Of a DNA stretch of 64,000 bases, positions 21,637-33,990 are shown piece by piece. The notes below the pieces were generated by a model that made no database searches, was not told the origin of the DNA, and was given only the letters and a program-made list of their open reading frames with translations. Location of the stretch: positions 1 to 64,000 of the forward strand of contig NW_026042461.1 in assembly GCF_023856365.1 (NCBI RefSeq). The letters run 5' to 3'. Position 1 is the stretch's first letter; each line of letters begins with the position of its first letter. A program made the position numbers and the translations under genes. Source of the DNA: Brienomyrus brachyistius. Its lineage: Eukaryota; Chordata; Actinopteri; Osteoglossiformes; Mormyridae.

Positions 21637-22559
21637 CATCCAGTCATTTGGTGGGGTGTAGTATTGTAAGCTTCTCTGCTGGAGGAAGTGTGTGAAGCAA
21701 ATTGTGCAAAAAAAATATTAAAGCAACACCAGGGAGGTTTACATCTAGATCCTTAAAATGATCGACCTGCAATTCCACCTTGAAAATCCAATTACCATAT
21801 AAAGGATACAAGATGTAAAGATGACAAATGACATGGCACACATTTGTTGTTTAGACTGTTGTGTCAGGTTAATTGAAAGCTGAAGGATCTTAGTGTTTAC
21901 TAGTCTAAGTAACAGAATGTCTAAACACTGTGCTTGCCTTTATGGGTTTTTAAGCAGAACATATAGGTATAGAAACATATTAACATTACGTTTCACGATT
22001 CACTGACTGGAGAATAGGAGAATATACACATCAATATTACTACTTAAGTTAACTAACCCTAATCCCAACCCCTATTGGCACGGAGCCCGCCAGGGTTCAG
22101 GTGAGATATAAATCTGTAATCTGTATCAATGGTTTTGCTATCCATACCCACCCTATTAATGTTAGCTTCCCAGGGTTTCTTGTTAGACAAGCTCTGTGTC
22201 TCTCTATACCCCCATTTACTGCACGACTGATTGTCCATTTATAAAGAATCAAATAGGGTGAAGATGGTTTTAGTTTACAATTACTCTGGAAGGTGACCAG
22301 ATTAAAAAAAACTAAATACCATGCCTACGTGTATGTAATCTCCATCACAGTCCCCATTTTCCCCATAATCCTCGTTTTGATAGTGCCAATTTGTGTAATG
22401 TGAGTTTTTTTTTTTTTTTTAAAAACTGTTATAGAAGAACATACTGGATGCCACATGTGTACAATTACCCCTTTCTAATTAGTGGGGTCCGTTGTGTCAG
22501 CTACAGCCTTTACTAACATACACATAAGTATACAGTCTTACAGCACTTTTGTTTTCCTT
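21637..22559. other. No gene seen; part of module absent from unit A
   Basis: No coding or RNA feature I can support. It starts with the 70-bp direct repeat of 20394-20465 at 21716-21790 and includes a T-run of 19 or so at 22405-22423, shorter in unit C. The equivalent stretch in unit C is 44795-45716. Unit A has lost it. Confidence 0.4.
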
Positions 22560-23226
22560 TTGTATTTAATGGTTTTCCATTTAGGGGGCAGCATGGTGGT
22601 GCAGTGGTTAGCACTGTTGCCTCACACCTCTAGGGCCCGGGTTCGAGTCTCCACCTGGGTCACATGTGTGTGGAGTTTGCATGTTCTACCCATGTCATCG
22701 TGGGGTTTCCTCCGGGTACTCTGGTTTCCCCCACAGTCCAAAAACATGCTGAGGCTAATTGGAGTTGCTAAATTGCCCATAGGAGTGTATGCGTGAGTGA
22801 ATAGTGTGTGAGTGTGCCCTGCGATGGGCTGGCCCGCCATCCTGAGTTGTTCCCTGTCTCGTGCCCATTGCTTCCGGGATAGGCTCCAGACCCCCCGCGA
22901 TCCAGTAGGATAAGCGGTTTGGAAAATGGATGGATGGATGGACAGTTTTCCATTTGAGGAATTAGCAAAAAACTGCAGTGCATGATGGGTAGGATCTAAA
23001 GGCTGCCTAACGCCCTTAATTTGTTTGCAATTTCGCCAGGTAGGCTACCTTCTTTAAACTGCGTTTTGCTAGACTACACATTTCGAGATGTTTTATTGTA
23101 GTCTTGGTAAATATATATATATAGTTTAGCCTAACCCAGCCACTTAAGGGAGCAAGCCAGCTCAGGTAGGTGCCAGTCCCAAGCCCGGATTAATGGAGAG
23201 GGTTGGCGTCAAGAAATAAAGAGAAA
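22560..23226 (-). repeat. Dispersed repeat R1, inverted copy split by SINE
   Basis: Reverse-complement homologue of 10216-10660 and of its copies in units B and C. Shared landmarks include GCAAAAAACTGCAG, GCATGATGGGT, GGCTACCTTCTTTAAACTGC, CTAACCCAGCCACTTAAGGG and GGGTTGGCGTCAAGAAATAA. It was interrupted by a SINE at 22583-22944. Its family is unknown to me; it has no coding capacity. Confidence 0.7.
22583..22944 (+). mobile_element. tRNA-headed fish SINE with 11-bp target duplication
   Basis: Begins GGGGCAGCATGGTGGTGCAG and has an A-box-like segment (GTGGTGCAGTGGTTAGCAC) and a B-box-like segment (GGTTCGAGTC at 22640-22649). The body contains GTGTGGAGTTTGCATGTTCT and TTTCCTCCGGGTACTCTGG, and it ends in CGGTTTGGAAAATGGATGG repeats, the usual (GGAT)n tail of this abundant fish family. 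It is flanked by the exact 11-bp duplication GTTTTCCATTT at 22572-22582 and 22945-22955, which proves insertion. The family name (Mermaid/V-SINE-like) is a suggestion only. Confidence 0.85.
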
Positions 23227-23782
23227 TAAAGACAACTAATACTCCTAGTTTGCGAGATCTGACTGCAATGGCAGCACTGCTACAAGGGTGTGGATAAATC
23301 TATACAAATATCACCTGCATGCACATTACTTCTTTTACAATAACCAACTCCTGATCCATACTGTTAGTCGTGAAAAAAAAAACTATCGTGTACATAGAGG
23401 CCCTGTGTAAAAAGATAACTGCCAAGGAAAAGATCAAAAACATTTATTTCAAGGATACAAAGTTTTTATGGTCATGTACAGTGTACAGTGCAATTCTTAT
23501 TTGATTAACTTGAATGTCTCCACAGACTAGACGATTAAACAAATAAAGCAGCGCAACATTACAATAACTAATAACAAATAAACAAAGCTCACGAGTACTA
23601 TTACAGTATTTATATCATTTATTTAAACTTAATTTTACCAGGTAAATTAACTACAAAGCAGTTACCACTGCTTTACCTGCTTCTCGGGAGAAATAGCAGA
23701 TATACGTCATGTATGTGACTAAATTCTTAAGCCAATAAGGGCAAAGTTGTGTCGTAATGGAGGCGGATCCAGTTTGTGCAGC
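23227..23782. other. No gene seen; SINE/LINE-tail-like stretch
   Basis: No supported gene. The part around 23450-23520 (TTTATGGTCATGTACAGTGTACAGTGC) looks like a dispersed fish retroposon segment. The equivalent in unit C is 46385-46944; unit A has lost it. Confidence 0.35.
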
Positions 23783-24781
23783 CGGTTAAAGACACTACGG
23801 GCATGTAAATGGAGAACGAAATTATAGTTATACCGAATCTCCTACACACAATACCAAGGTTACCAACTTTGGTCAGCTGACCGGAGTGAGACGTTCAATT
23901 CCCGTAAGATTTCTTTGCGCCAGCCTGAGAGTCTGAAAACACGTCACACCAGATGCATGAGAGATGGAAACCTGGGATATTCAGTCGAATCAGATCAAAT
24001 ATGATGCTAAGTTAGTACTAAGTTAAAATATGTTCCGGACTTGTAACATGCACCCATGATTTGGAACAGTCAGCAGGCTGTCTCTGGCCACGCCCCCTAC
24101 ACTCGGTCCGGCCCCTGGCTTTTCCTGAATTCTGATTCCTTTAGATAAACATTGACTTCATTGATATTGTTATTGATTTATCGACAGACCATCATACTTT
24201 TTAGACGTTATAATAACAACACTCTATTGATCCCCAAAGAGAGAAATTCTCTCCTTGCCTGCCCCCTCTTACTGTCCATGATACACAAGCACATATGTAG
24301 AAAAACGTCAGCTTGGAAGCCAAGGCTGGACTTAACCTACTCTATTCTGGTATTCTGTTCTCCCAAGTAAGGCATCCCAAGTTCGAATCCAACTTCCGAC
24401 AAAAGTTCTTCAATCGCTACAGCACAATTTGAGCCACTGATCGGCTTTAATTGCTTTGTTTTATTTTTGCGTTTCAGGCAAAACTACATAACACTTAAAG
24501 ACACTTCGGGCATGCAAATGGAGAACGAAATTATAGTTATACCGAATCTCCTACACACAATACCAAGGTTACCAACTTTGGTCAGCTGGCCGGAGTGAGA
24601 CGTTCAATTCCCGTAAGATTTCTTTGCGCCAGCCTGAGAGTCTGAAAACACGTCACACCAGATGCATGAGAGATGGAAACCTGGGATATTCAGTCGAATC
24701 AGATCAAATATGATGCTAAGTTAGTACTAAGTTAAAATATGTTCCGCACTTGTAACATGCACCCATGATTTGGAACAGCAG

Positions 24782-25084
24782 CATACCTGTCAAGGTTTGG
24801 ATTTGAAAATAAAGGAAATTTTCCGGCACCCGCCGTGAGCCATCCCACCACCGCAACCAGGCTCCAGTATCCCTTACATTTTAAGACAGGAAATATAAAA
24901 TAATATAAATTATATAAAATATAATATAAATATAAATATAAATATATAAAATATATAAAATATATAAAATATATAAAATATATAAAATATATAAAATATA
25001 TTTTTGGCCACAACCGGGATTCGAACCCCGGTCCCCCGTGTGAAAGGCGGCGAACTTACCACTACACTATCCAGCAACTATATA

Positions 25085-25121
<37 letters not shown>

Positions 25122-25222
25122 ATAAGGGAGATTTACGGGAAAATACTAATACGGGAGGACGGCGGGAAAGAGAAGTAAAATACGGTAGTTTCCCGGCCAA
25201 AACGGGAGACTTGACAGCTATG
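24782..25222. mobile_element. MITE-like element with CATA-TGTCAAG termini
   Basis: A 441-bp element with inverted ends CATACCTGTCAAG (24782-24794) and CTTGACAGCTATG (25210-25222). Inside are TTTTCCGGCACCCGCCGTG, an AT-rich (ATATAAA)n stretch, a tRNA-like sequence at 25006-25078 and a right part with TTTCCCGGCCAAAACGGGAG. It has no coding capacity, so it is a non-autonomous DNA element. The superfamily is not certain from the ends. Confidence 0.6.
25006..25078 (-). tRNA. tRNA-like sequence, probable tRNA-Glu/Asp pseudogene
   Basis: Reverse complement resembles tRNA-Asp/Glu: A-box region TAGTGTAGTGGTAAG, anticodon loop CTTTCAC (anticodon TTC, Glu), then GGACCGGGGTTCGAATCCCGG as the T arm. However, the 5-prime seven bases do not pair with the 3-prime acceptor side (TTGTGGC), the anticodon stem has a mismatch next to the loop, and the T stem has one. 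It is therefore probably a dead tRNA-derived sequence. It sits inside the AT-rich centre of a MITE-like element. Confidence 0.5.
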
Positions 25223-25834
25223 GTCAGCAGGCTGTCTCTGGCCACGCCCCCTACAGTCGGTCCGGCCCCTGGCTTTTCCAGCGTGTTCGCGAAAACGACT
25301 TCATTTATTTTCTTATTGATTTATCGACAGACCATCATACTTTTTAGACGTTATAATAACAACACTCTATTGATCCCCAAAGAGAGAAATTCTCTCCTTG
25401 CCTGCCCCCTCTTACTGTCCATGATACACAAGCACATATGTAGAAAAACGTCAGCTTGGAAGCCAAGGCTGGACTTAACCTACTCTATTCTGGTATTCTG
25501 TTCTCCCAAGTAAGGCATCCCAAGTTCGAATCCAACTTCCGACAAAAGTTCTTCAATCGCTACAGCACAATTTGAGCCACTGATCGGCTTTAATTGCTTT
25601 GTTTTATTTTTGCGTTTCAGGCAAAACTACATAACACTTAAAGACACTTCGGGCATGCAAATGGAGAACGAAATTATAGTTATACCGAATCTCCTACACA
25701 CAATACCAAGGTTACCAACTTTGAGATGGAAACCTGGGATATTCAGTCGAATCAGATCAAATATGATGCTAAGTTAGTACTAAGTTAAAATATGTTCCGC
25801 ACTTGTAACATGCACCCATGATTTGGAACAGCAG

Positions 25835-26025
25835 CATACCTGTCAAGGTTTGGATTTGAAAATAAAGGAAATTTTCCGGCACCCGCCGTGAGCCATCCCA
25901 CCACCGCAACCAGGCTCCAGTATCCCTTACATTTTAAGACAGGAAATATAAAATAATATAAATTATATAAAATATAATATAAATATAAATATATAAAATA
26001 TATAAAATATATAAAATATAAAATA
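25835..26025. mobile_element. MITE-like element, left part only (unit B)
   Basis: Begins with the same CATACCTGTCAAG end and CGGCACCCGCCGTG segment as the element at 24782, runs into the (ATATAAA)n stretch, and passes into flanking DNA without the right end or tRNA-like insert. Confidence 0.6.
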
Positions 26026-27017
26026 ACCATTTGTCATTTATTTTCTATTAATTTTTCATGTTCACTCATGCGGCTCTGTCATTCACTAATGACTTGGATT
26101 TTTCATGCCGACTGACATCGTTCCTTCCCCGTGGGAGACAAATCTTACAGAACGCGTGACCCATCCTGCTCCTCTTCAGGAAAGTAAATTCGTCATCTTC
26201 GTCATCACCCCTTAAAACAATTACTGAAGCGAGACGGCGCACGCGTTACGGCGACAGATTTAAATTGTGAGTGCACTATATCTCGTCGCAAATGGTGCTT
26301 AACCACGGCGGGTCTCAAGCACAGGAGACTCCCAATTTCTAAATGACACACACTTGGCTCACAGCGCAAAGTTGTGTTAAACTTGCTTTGTCTAAAGCAG
26401 GCACACACATACGAGTATGATCCTGATAGGTAACTAAGCTATCGGTCTTATGTCCAAGCGCAACATAATTTAGGTTAGAACCTCATAACAAGTATTCCCG
26501 TTCGCTAATAGAGAGATCTCTCCCAGGATATATAGAAACGGAGACACTCGTCCGAATTGAACCTGGAAACAAAGCGCTACATCTGAGAATCTCGTCAGAC
26601 ATAGGGTTAAAGTTTACTGCAGTTTAATACGAAAGAACTACAATGAAATCACCGAAAATAAAACAAAATAATATAACTACTAATAATAGAAATAAAAATA
26701 ACTATAATAAGCCCATATGATCCCGCTTAAATGCCTTCAGATTGCCATGAGTGCGACTTTTGCAACCAGTTGACAGTAGCGCTTCTTCACTGCACGTTCG
26801 GTCATAAAAAGTTTAAATTGTGTGCTCAGAATAAGTTTAAACCTTGTGCCTTGTGATTATTAACCAATTTTTATGCTGAATGGTCGGCTCAAACTCAATT
26901 GCGAAACACCGTGAGTCTGTTAATGTGTGACTTAAATGGAACTCATTAATAACCAGTATCACATAATAACCTGGGTTAGAATAGAAGGCTTGTCCAACGA
27001 GCTGCGTCACCAGGTAA

Positions 27018-28000
27018 TGTAAACGATCGGTAGCGAAGCTCCCCTCACGGCCAATGAGAGAGAGTCTCGCGATATTTCAGGCGAATTTGAGGTTTCAGAG
27101 CGTAGATCGCACAGGCAGGGATTCTTGTGAGCACTCAATGAACGGAGGCTGAAGTTGTGTAAAAGACATGCATTTATTCCTATAACTAACATAAGACAGA
27201 CATTACACCTAACAAACAATAAACACGAAATAACGGAGTGGACACAAACAATGTAATCATGAAAATGCAATGACCAGATTTAAAATGAGTAACCTTAAAA
27301 GGGAAAATACTGTTCTGCAAAGCAAGCAATTTGTGGAAATACTGTCCTAAAGTAATATAGCAGGTGAATAGGAGTTTAGGTTGTTATAAATGAAAGGAAG
27401 TTTGTTTACTTGGTTGCAGAGTGGGGGGGGGGGGGTCTTGGCAGTTGGTTGCGGAGGCTGATGAGCTGATGGGTGATGGCACTCAGGGAGGCGCGGTGTT
27501 TGCAGCGGTTGTTGGAGTGGAGCCCCTCTGATTCCCTCTCCTGGTGAAGCTTGGGCTTGGTTGCAGTTCTCTGTCCAGCTGGGTCTTCACTGATAGGCTT
27601 CAGGAGGGCTTCTTGTGGGCTTCTCTTCTCTTGGGCTGATGTTCTCTGCCTCTCTTCGTGCTGATGGTCTTTTGTTTTCTCCTCCCTTCTGTTTCTCCTC
27701 TCCTGGCTTTGTTCTGAGGTGCCAGGTTTTATAGTGTAAAGTTCGTGAATAGGAGTGACCAGGAATTCGACTCCTGGACCAATGGCTGACCATCCATTTG
27801 GCGGGTTTTCGGAAGGGGGTCTGTATCAGTCCTTTTGAGATTTATGACCAGAGTGATTTCCCTTGTATTGATGATTTTCGTTAGGCTGGTGTAACTTTTG
27901 ATATATTCACTTTCGTGGTAACCACTGACCAGATTTGGAAACTGGAGTGATTTTCCATCGGTTTGATACCAAACATGCCATAGCAGCCTAGCGGTTCACA
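27018..28000 (-). mobile_element. LTR of a retroelement, unit B copy
   Basis: Same 983-bp LTR-like segment with TGTGAAC...GTTTACA ends and the same TATA and AATAAA signals. It carries a few substitutions (for example GGCGGGTTTTC instead of GGCGGGCTTTC near 27803). Confidence 0.45.
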
Positions 28001-28081
28001 CCTCATACCATCTGTAATGATTAATTAATGATTACTTATATTATGTCGTTATGTTATATTACTCACACCTTATTTTATGCC

Positions 28082-29253
28082 TCACAATCTATATAATTGT
28101 AAATATACTGTGTAGCTGCTGGCGCGTTCCAAACTAAATCTCATTGTACTTACAATGTCAATAAAAACATCCATCCATCCATCTAGGCAGGCCAGTGTCG
28201 CCTCCATCCTTCCTGAAGTCAGTGATTCCTTTGTCTTTGTGCTGTTTAGTGCCAAATTGTTTGCTGAACTCCAACCTATCAGTTTCTGGACCTCATCTCT
28301 GTAAGCTGACTCATAAGAACCAAAGAGATTTACAAATGAGAGGAGGCCATTCGGCCCATCAAGCTCCTTTGAGGAGAACTTAGCTAATAGCTCAAAAATC
28401 TTATCTAGCTCTGATTTAAAAGAACCCAGGGTTTTAGCTTGTGTTACAATAACAGGAAGACTATTCCATACTCTAACTACACGCTGTGTACAGAAATGCT
28501 TCATCAAATTCGTTTTAAAATGTTCTCCAGCTAATTTCCACTTATGGCCACGAGTTCTGGTATTTAAACTAACATTGAAATAGCCATTTGGCTGAACAGC
28601 ATCCAGACCTGTTAGAATCTTAAACACCTGGATTATGTCCCCCCTTAGTCTCCTTTGCTCGAGGCTAAACAGATTCAGCTCAGCTAACCTCTCCTCATTA
28701 GACATTCCTCTAAGACCAGGAATCATTCTCGTTGCCCTACGTTGCACCTTTTCCAAGGCAGCAATGTCCTTCTTAAGGTATGGTAACCAAACCCGCACAC
28801 AATATTCTAGGTGGGGTCTTACCAAGGAATTATATTATCGTAGCATCACTTGCCTTGTCTTAAACTCCACACACCTAGAGATGCAATGTGCCTTCTCGCG
28901 TGGTGTTCCTGCAGAGGGAGTCTGTGAGTGCTGGAGATTGGGGGAGGGGGCAGTGTGGCTATGTCTGCTCTGTGTTCCTCCAGACGAGCAAAGAAGCTGT
29001 TTAGCTCCTTTGCTAAAAGGGCGTTGCTGTTAACAGTGACGGTGTTGTTGCCTTTGAAGTTTGTAATGTGTTGTATTCCCTGCCACACCCACTGTGGGTT
29101 GTTGTATGTGAAGTAGACCTCTATTTTCTGTTTCTCTGCCTGCCTGGCAACCTTGATGCCCCTATTCAGGTTAGCTCTGGCTGCACTCTGTGTTCTTGAC
29201 TGCGCTGTCTTGTCCTGTAGTATTGTATTGTTGCTCTTGTGTTTATCTTGCAC
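28082..29253 (-). pseudogene. CR1/L2-type LINE fragments, unit B copy
   Basis: Same scrambled LINE fragment as in unit A, with NTRTRGHKW in place of NTRTCGHKW. The long second frame is kept open. Confidence 0.75.
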
Positions 29254-29577
29254 TTTCTCCCTCTGTTTGTGCTCCTTTCACTCTGTATAGTTCTATCTTG
29301 CCCGCACTTGTGTCATCTTGTGTTGTTTCTGTTTTTCTTCTTTGTGTTGCACCGTGGTCCAGGAGGAACAATGTTTCCTTTCACTGTGTACTGTGTATAT
29401 TGCTGAAATAACAATAAACCCACTTGACCACCTGCCTCAATTCATCCTGAAGAGTTTTCCAATGTTGTTCAAAGGTCTGTTTGTTTCGAGTGAAGGACAC
29501 GCCCCTGGACGTGCTGGATAAGGGGACCACAGATCAGTGTCCTCAGTCCTGCTTCTCCCTTCAAAGCTGAGAGGAAG

Positions 29578-31764
29578 ATAACCCGCCTGCTGCTTCTGGT
29601 TTTGGCTTATGGAGCTCTGCTTATCTCCACAGAGGCCCAGCAAGATTACCACAGTCTCCCTGCACTCACAAGACGGCCATTAAACTCGCAGTCGAAAATG
29701 CTCATCAAGGAACCCGTCAGCACATGAATTTCTATAACATCCAGGGCCGTCCGAAGGTAACTGCTGAGAAAGTGTTTACAAAAGTGTGAAACTTTCATCA
29801 TCTGCAAGCTGAACTAATGAGTATCACATTGATTTTGATGTTTTAATTTCAATGCATATGATGCTTAATGTCTCTTCACAATGAAAGTGATGGTTGTATA
29901 TCTCAGCCCTGGTCAATTTTACCTTCTCACAGTTTCTCTCTGAATCTGCTGCAGTCAAGTCTGTGACAGTTTGCCATTTTTTGGGTGATTATTGTTTGTT
30001 ATATTGCCTTTAAAACAGTTGTAGGCAATTTTGTATATAACGTGTTTATGTGATTTAGATCAGCAGTGAATACATTGACATTGAGATTCTCTTGAGAGCA
30101 ACAAAATGTCCAAAGTCAACTGCAACAGACCATCGGGCTGACTGTATTTTCATGGACAAGAGGGTAAGTAAAGAGTCACTGTGACTGTGAGCATTGGACA
30201 TATCAGTTAGCAAATTAATTTAGGTTCATGTTAACTTTTTTGATGCCCTGCGGGGGAAAGTTAGCCAACAATAAAGTAACAAATACATAGGTGGCCTCAA
30301 AGAGCCAGTTCCTTCACCTTATTCTCAAATTTTAGTAGGTTTACAGGCTTAAAGGCTGGATTACCAGGCAGAAGCAAATGCTAATCATCTGAGGGGTGAC
30401 CTGTAGATTATGCTTCGAGCTATGAACCCTAGCTGGCCTTATTTAAAGACCTGTGGGCTGTACTACAAAGCGGGTTTTACATACCCAGAGTTAACTCAAT
30501 CGAGCCAGGTTAACTAAAACTCATTGTTGAAATCAGCCTTAAATGGCAGTGTGGTGTTTTGTGGTGAAAGGGCAGGACTTAACTCTTGTTTTAATTAGAA
30601 AGCCAGTAATTAAACCTGGTCAGAGCAGGGTAGATGTGCAGTGTGAATTACCCTTTAAATTTACCTCTTTAAATAGTGAACTACAGGACCACTTAGCTTG
30701 ATCGGAGGACAGTATTTTAATACAGAGCAGTGTTCAGTTAAACGGGATTTGTTGTTCATACTTTTAGATGAACTTGCTTTGTATAATATAGCCTTATGGT
30801 GACCCTGCTTTGGAAGCTCTTTCCTCTAAAATTGTTCTGTGTCATTAAACCCTGCACTCCAGCAGCTCTGCCTTAAATCATTAGATATATCTTTACTACA
30901 CCTTCTCTCACTGTATTTATTGCCCACCACTCTTTAAATACTGTTTTTGTGTGTCTGTGTGTTTTTGCAGCCATTCATTAACTGTAGAGTTTGCAGCAGA
31001 CGGTCTGGTAATGATCTTACACATCCATCAAATGACTGTGTACCAAACAAGAAAGTGGATGAAGTAAGTGTAGAGAGTCTTAGCATTATGGAAATGTAAC
31101 AGGTGTGTGAATTGTGTCTAAACATGTGGTTAAACTTTGATTGTGTTTGTACATGCAAAAATTTGATCAGAGTACTGTTTATTAATGACAATGTTACTTT
31201 TAATCTGAACAACAGTGGCAGCACCAAGGAAAAGCTTGGGGGGGGGGCTCTAGCTCCTCCTCCAATGACCATAGTACCCCCACAGCACCCCCAAAATATT
31301 GGTTTCATTTTTTCTTTAACTATCTGTAAAATCTGTATATTGTGTAAGACATTTTTGCGGTTTTTACAGCATACTTGTAGTGTATTTTTTCTTCAAAGTA
31401 CACATAGAGGCTCTGTGAGCTAGACGTTAGAATTTCATATTTTATCCTATTTTATCCATGCTGTAGCTTATCGTGCTGTGTGCTTCTATACACCATCTAC
31501 ATAAGCTGAAAAGCTAAAGCACCCGGTCTAAATAATCTCACTCCCCTATAGCACCTGTAGCATTAAGTCACTGGCGCTGCCACTGCTGAATAAACGACTC
31601 CAATCTGACTAAACCGCTTAACTTTTCCTCCCCATGTTACATTTCAGGACAAACGACGTAATATGTGTCCTTCTGATAAACCTCTTCTCAGACCTAAAAC
31701 TGCCTTGGCTTCCAAGGACACTAAAGAAGCTGAAGGAGACCGTCTGGCTGTTTCTGATGGCTGA
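29578..31764 (+). pseudogene. rarres2-like: Chemerin-like gene, unit B, start codon lost
   Basis: Exons 29578-29756, 30059-30163, 30971-31063 and 31648-31764. It shares the one-base exon 1 frameshift with units A and C, and the initiator is ATA (29578-29580) where A and C have ATG. Splice sites and all six cysteine codons are intact. The combination makes this copy the least likely to give a secreted protein. Confidence 0.6.
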
Positions 31765-31821
31765 TGGTCCTGCAATGTGGACCAGAGGAGGAAACTGGGA
31801 GGGAAAATGCTTTGCTTTATA

Positions 31822-32010
31822 TCATGCCCACCCAAAGCCCCCAGTGAGTAAGCCATAGGCGCCGATAGCATGGAAAAACTCCCAAGAAGGAAGAAACCTT
31901 GGGAGGGACCAAACTCAAAGGGGGAGCCCATCCTCCTGGGGCCGGCAAAGTGTAGGTGCAGGATCACAAAAAAACTTGACGAGAGAAACGAGAGAATTCG
32001 ACTGTCCCTC
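31822..32010 (-). repeat. LINE-tail-like repeat R2, unit B
   Basis: Same R2 repeat as 9832-10020, at the same distance from the chemerin-like stop. Confidence 0.65.
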
Positions 32011-32205
32011 ACAAAAACTGTAAAGTTTTAGTGGCTAAATTGCTTTTTCTATGCCTTTTCAAACAGGAGGAGATTTGTTTGGCTATACGTAGAAATTTTC
32101 TATACAATTTAGACAGCACAGAATCATTAACCTACTTTAATGCATTTATTAATACAACCACATATTTCACACATTTTGACATCAGTCATGCAGTGAAGAT
32201 ACAGT

Positions 32206-32650
32206 CTCTTTATTTCTTGACGCCAACCCTCCCCATTAATCCGGGCTTGGGACCGACACCTAGTTGAGCTGGCTTTCTCCCTTAAGTGGCTGGGTTAGGC
32301 TAAACTATGTACATATTTATGAAGACTACTATAAATTTATAAAGACCTCCCTAAATATGTAGTCTAACAAAACGCAGTTTAAAGAAGGTAGCCTACCTGG
32401 TAAACAAAGAAATTAAAAGGCCCACAGCATATAATCGGGCTATATCCAAGCAGTTTTTAAGAACGTAACCTACATGGCGAAATTGAATTACTTTCTGGAC
32501 CAACAAACGCAACCAGACATGAACATTATGCACCTTCCTAGTCTTGATGTATGTCGTCATACAGATGAGGACGTTAAGGCAGCCTTTAGGTCCGACCCAT
32601 CATGCACTGCAGTTTTTTGCAAATTCCTCAGATGGAAAACCATTAAATAC
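32206..32650 (+). repeat. Dispersed repeat R1, direct copy, unit B
   Basis: Same as 10216-10660. Confidence 0.7.
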
Positions 32651-32920
32651 CTCTTCTATTACCTTATATTACCTTATATTCATGTAATAAATATACAAAT
32701 ATCAATTAGTTGGAAATCAGCCAGACAGACGTAATTACTACAAATGGTTTCCACTGTATTTGTGACTCTGAGTGCCGCAGGCTTGGATGCAGTGCCGCAC
32801 CATTTTGTAAGGCATGCACTGGCCAATCATGTAGCACTTCTCTCATAAATATTAATGAGACATCACCTACCACCCTGCAAAAAAGAAATTTGCCGCTCGT
32901 CCCCCTGCACATGAACCAAC

Positions 32921-33046
32921 ATGGCTGTGTCAACCAGCGGAGCTCCGGAGCCTCTGGAGAAACACGCGGCAAAAAAGGCTCGCATACGGTCTTCCAGAGT
33001 TTGGGAATACTTCAGTCATGACACCTTTTCTGCGCCTCTACTGTAG
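32921..33046 (+). pseudogene. Possible hAT/ZBED N-terminal fragment, unit B
   Basis: Identical by eye to 10931-11056. Confidence 0.3.
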
Positions 33047-33651
33047 CTGGCGTTAATGACGCTGTTTCAGCCATTTTATATTTTCTGTTTACTTATTCTG
33101 TCATGTAAGACTGAGACAAATTATCGTTTACGACTATTCTTACACACTGTAGCCTGACTTGCTGACTTAAGTAAGCTTAACTATAAGCTACCTTTGCTAG
33201 TGTTTGTGAATAACATGTTTCTCTAGTTATGAAATTATTCCATGTTTTAGCATCTGTTTCAACATTAAAGTCAAATTGGTATATTGAAATATGTAAAAAC
33301 TATTGAACTATTAGCTTAAGTCTAACATAGAAAATCCTACTGAATCTCTTAAGATTTTCCTTTTTTGTTAATGCACTAATGTTTAAGAAGTGTCTTAAAT
33401 TGAATTTCAGATTTGTGTGTGGGTGGGAGTGGGTGAATTGTATTAAATTCATACATTCATTCTTTTGGCTCAGACATTACTGACCTAAAACAAATTGAGG
33501 CATTGGGTAAGTGCTTAAATTAGCTACTAAATGGCAAAAAATATTCTAAATATCACATTTTCCATTCTTCGGTATAATTTTAATGAATCACCTATGCTGC
33601 CAAACATTAACGCATAGATTGTCACAACACTCTATGTTTTAGTTCTTCTTT

Positions 33652-33951
33652 ATGTGTATAGGACGGTGTGATGGTTCTGGTGGTGGGTGTGGCCGACGCT
33701 GCTCGCGATGTTTGGCTATGCTGCAGTCCCAGGGACCAAGTTGGAACACATTTCCACCTTCAAGCTTAGGTGGAAAAACGGCACCGAGACCCAGCAGCAG
33801 GACAACTTCTTGTCCAGACAACCAGCCCTGCTTCATCATTGAAGTAAGCCCTGTGAACAGGAGCGAGATGTACTTCTGCAGTGGATGTTATAGCGGAAAG
33901 AACATCCCCATCCTCACGTCTGCCGGAGTGCCCCCTCAAGTGGGTGTGTGA
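33652..33951 (+). pseudogene. Possible decayed Ig V-set-like exon, unit B
   Basis: Same sequence and same frame breaks as 11662-11961. Confidence 0.3.
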
Positions 33952-33990
33952 CTTAACTCGATGGATGAATTGGACAGAATGTACTGTTAC

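Larger units (their letters stand above)
23783..25832. repeat. Modular internal duplications (M1/M2)
   Basis: Module M1 (starts AAAGACACTWCGGGCATG, ends near GATTTGGAACAG) occurs at about 23786-24070, 24496-24779 and 25640-25832. Module M2 (GGCTGTCTCTGGCCACGCCC ... TTTGCGTTTCAGGC) occurs at about 24073-24482 and 25226-25635. The MITE-like element with its tRNA-like insert lies between them. The third M1 is internally shortened. No coding function seen. Confidence 0.8.

Noticed and set aside
25006..25078. Functional tRNA-Glu(TTC) gene
   Set aside because: The acceptor stem does not pair and stems contain mismatches, so I call it tRNA-like only.
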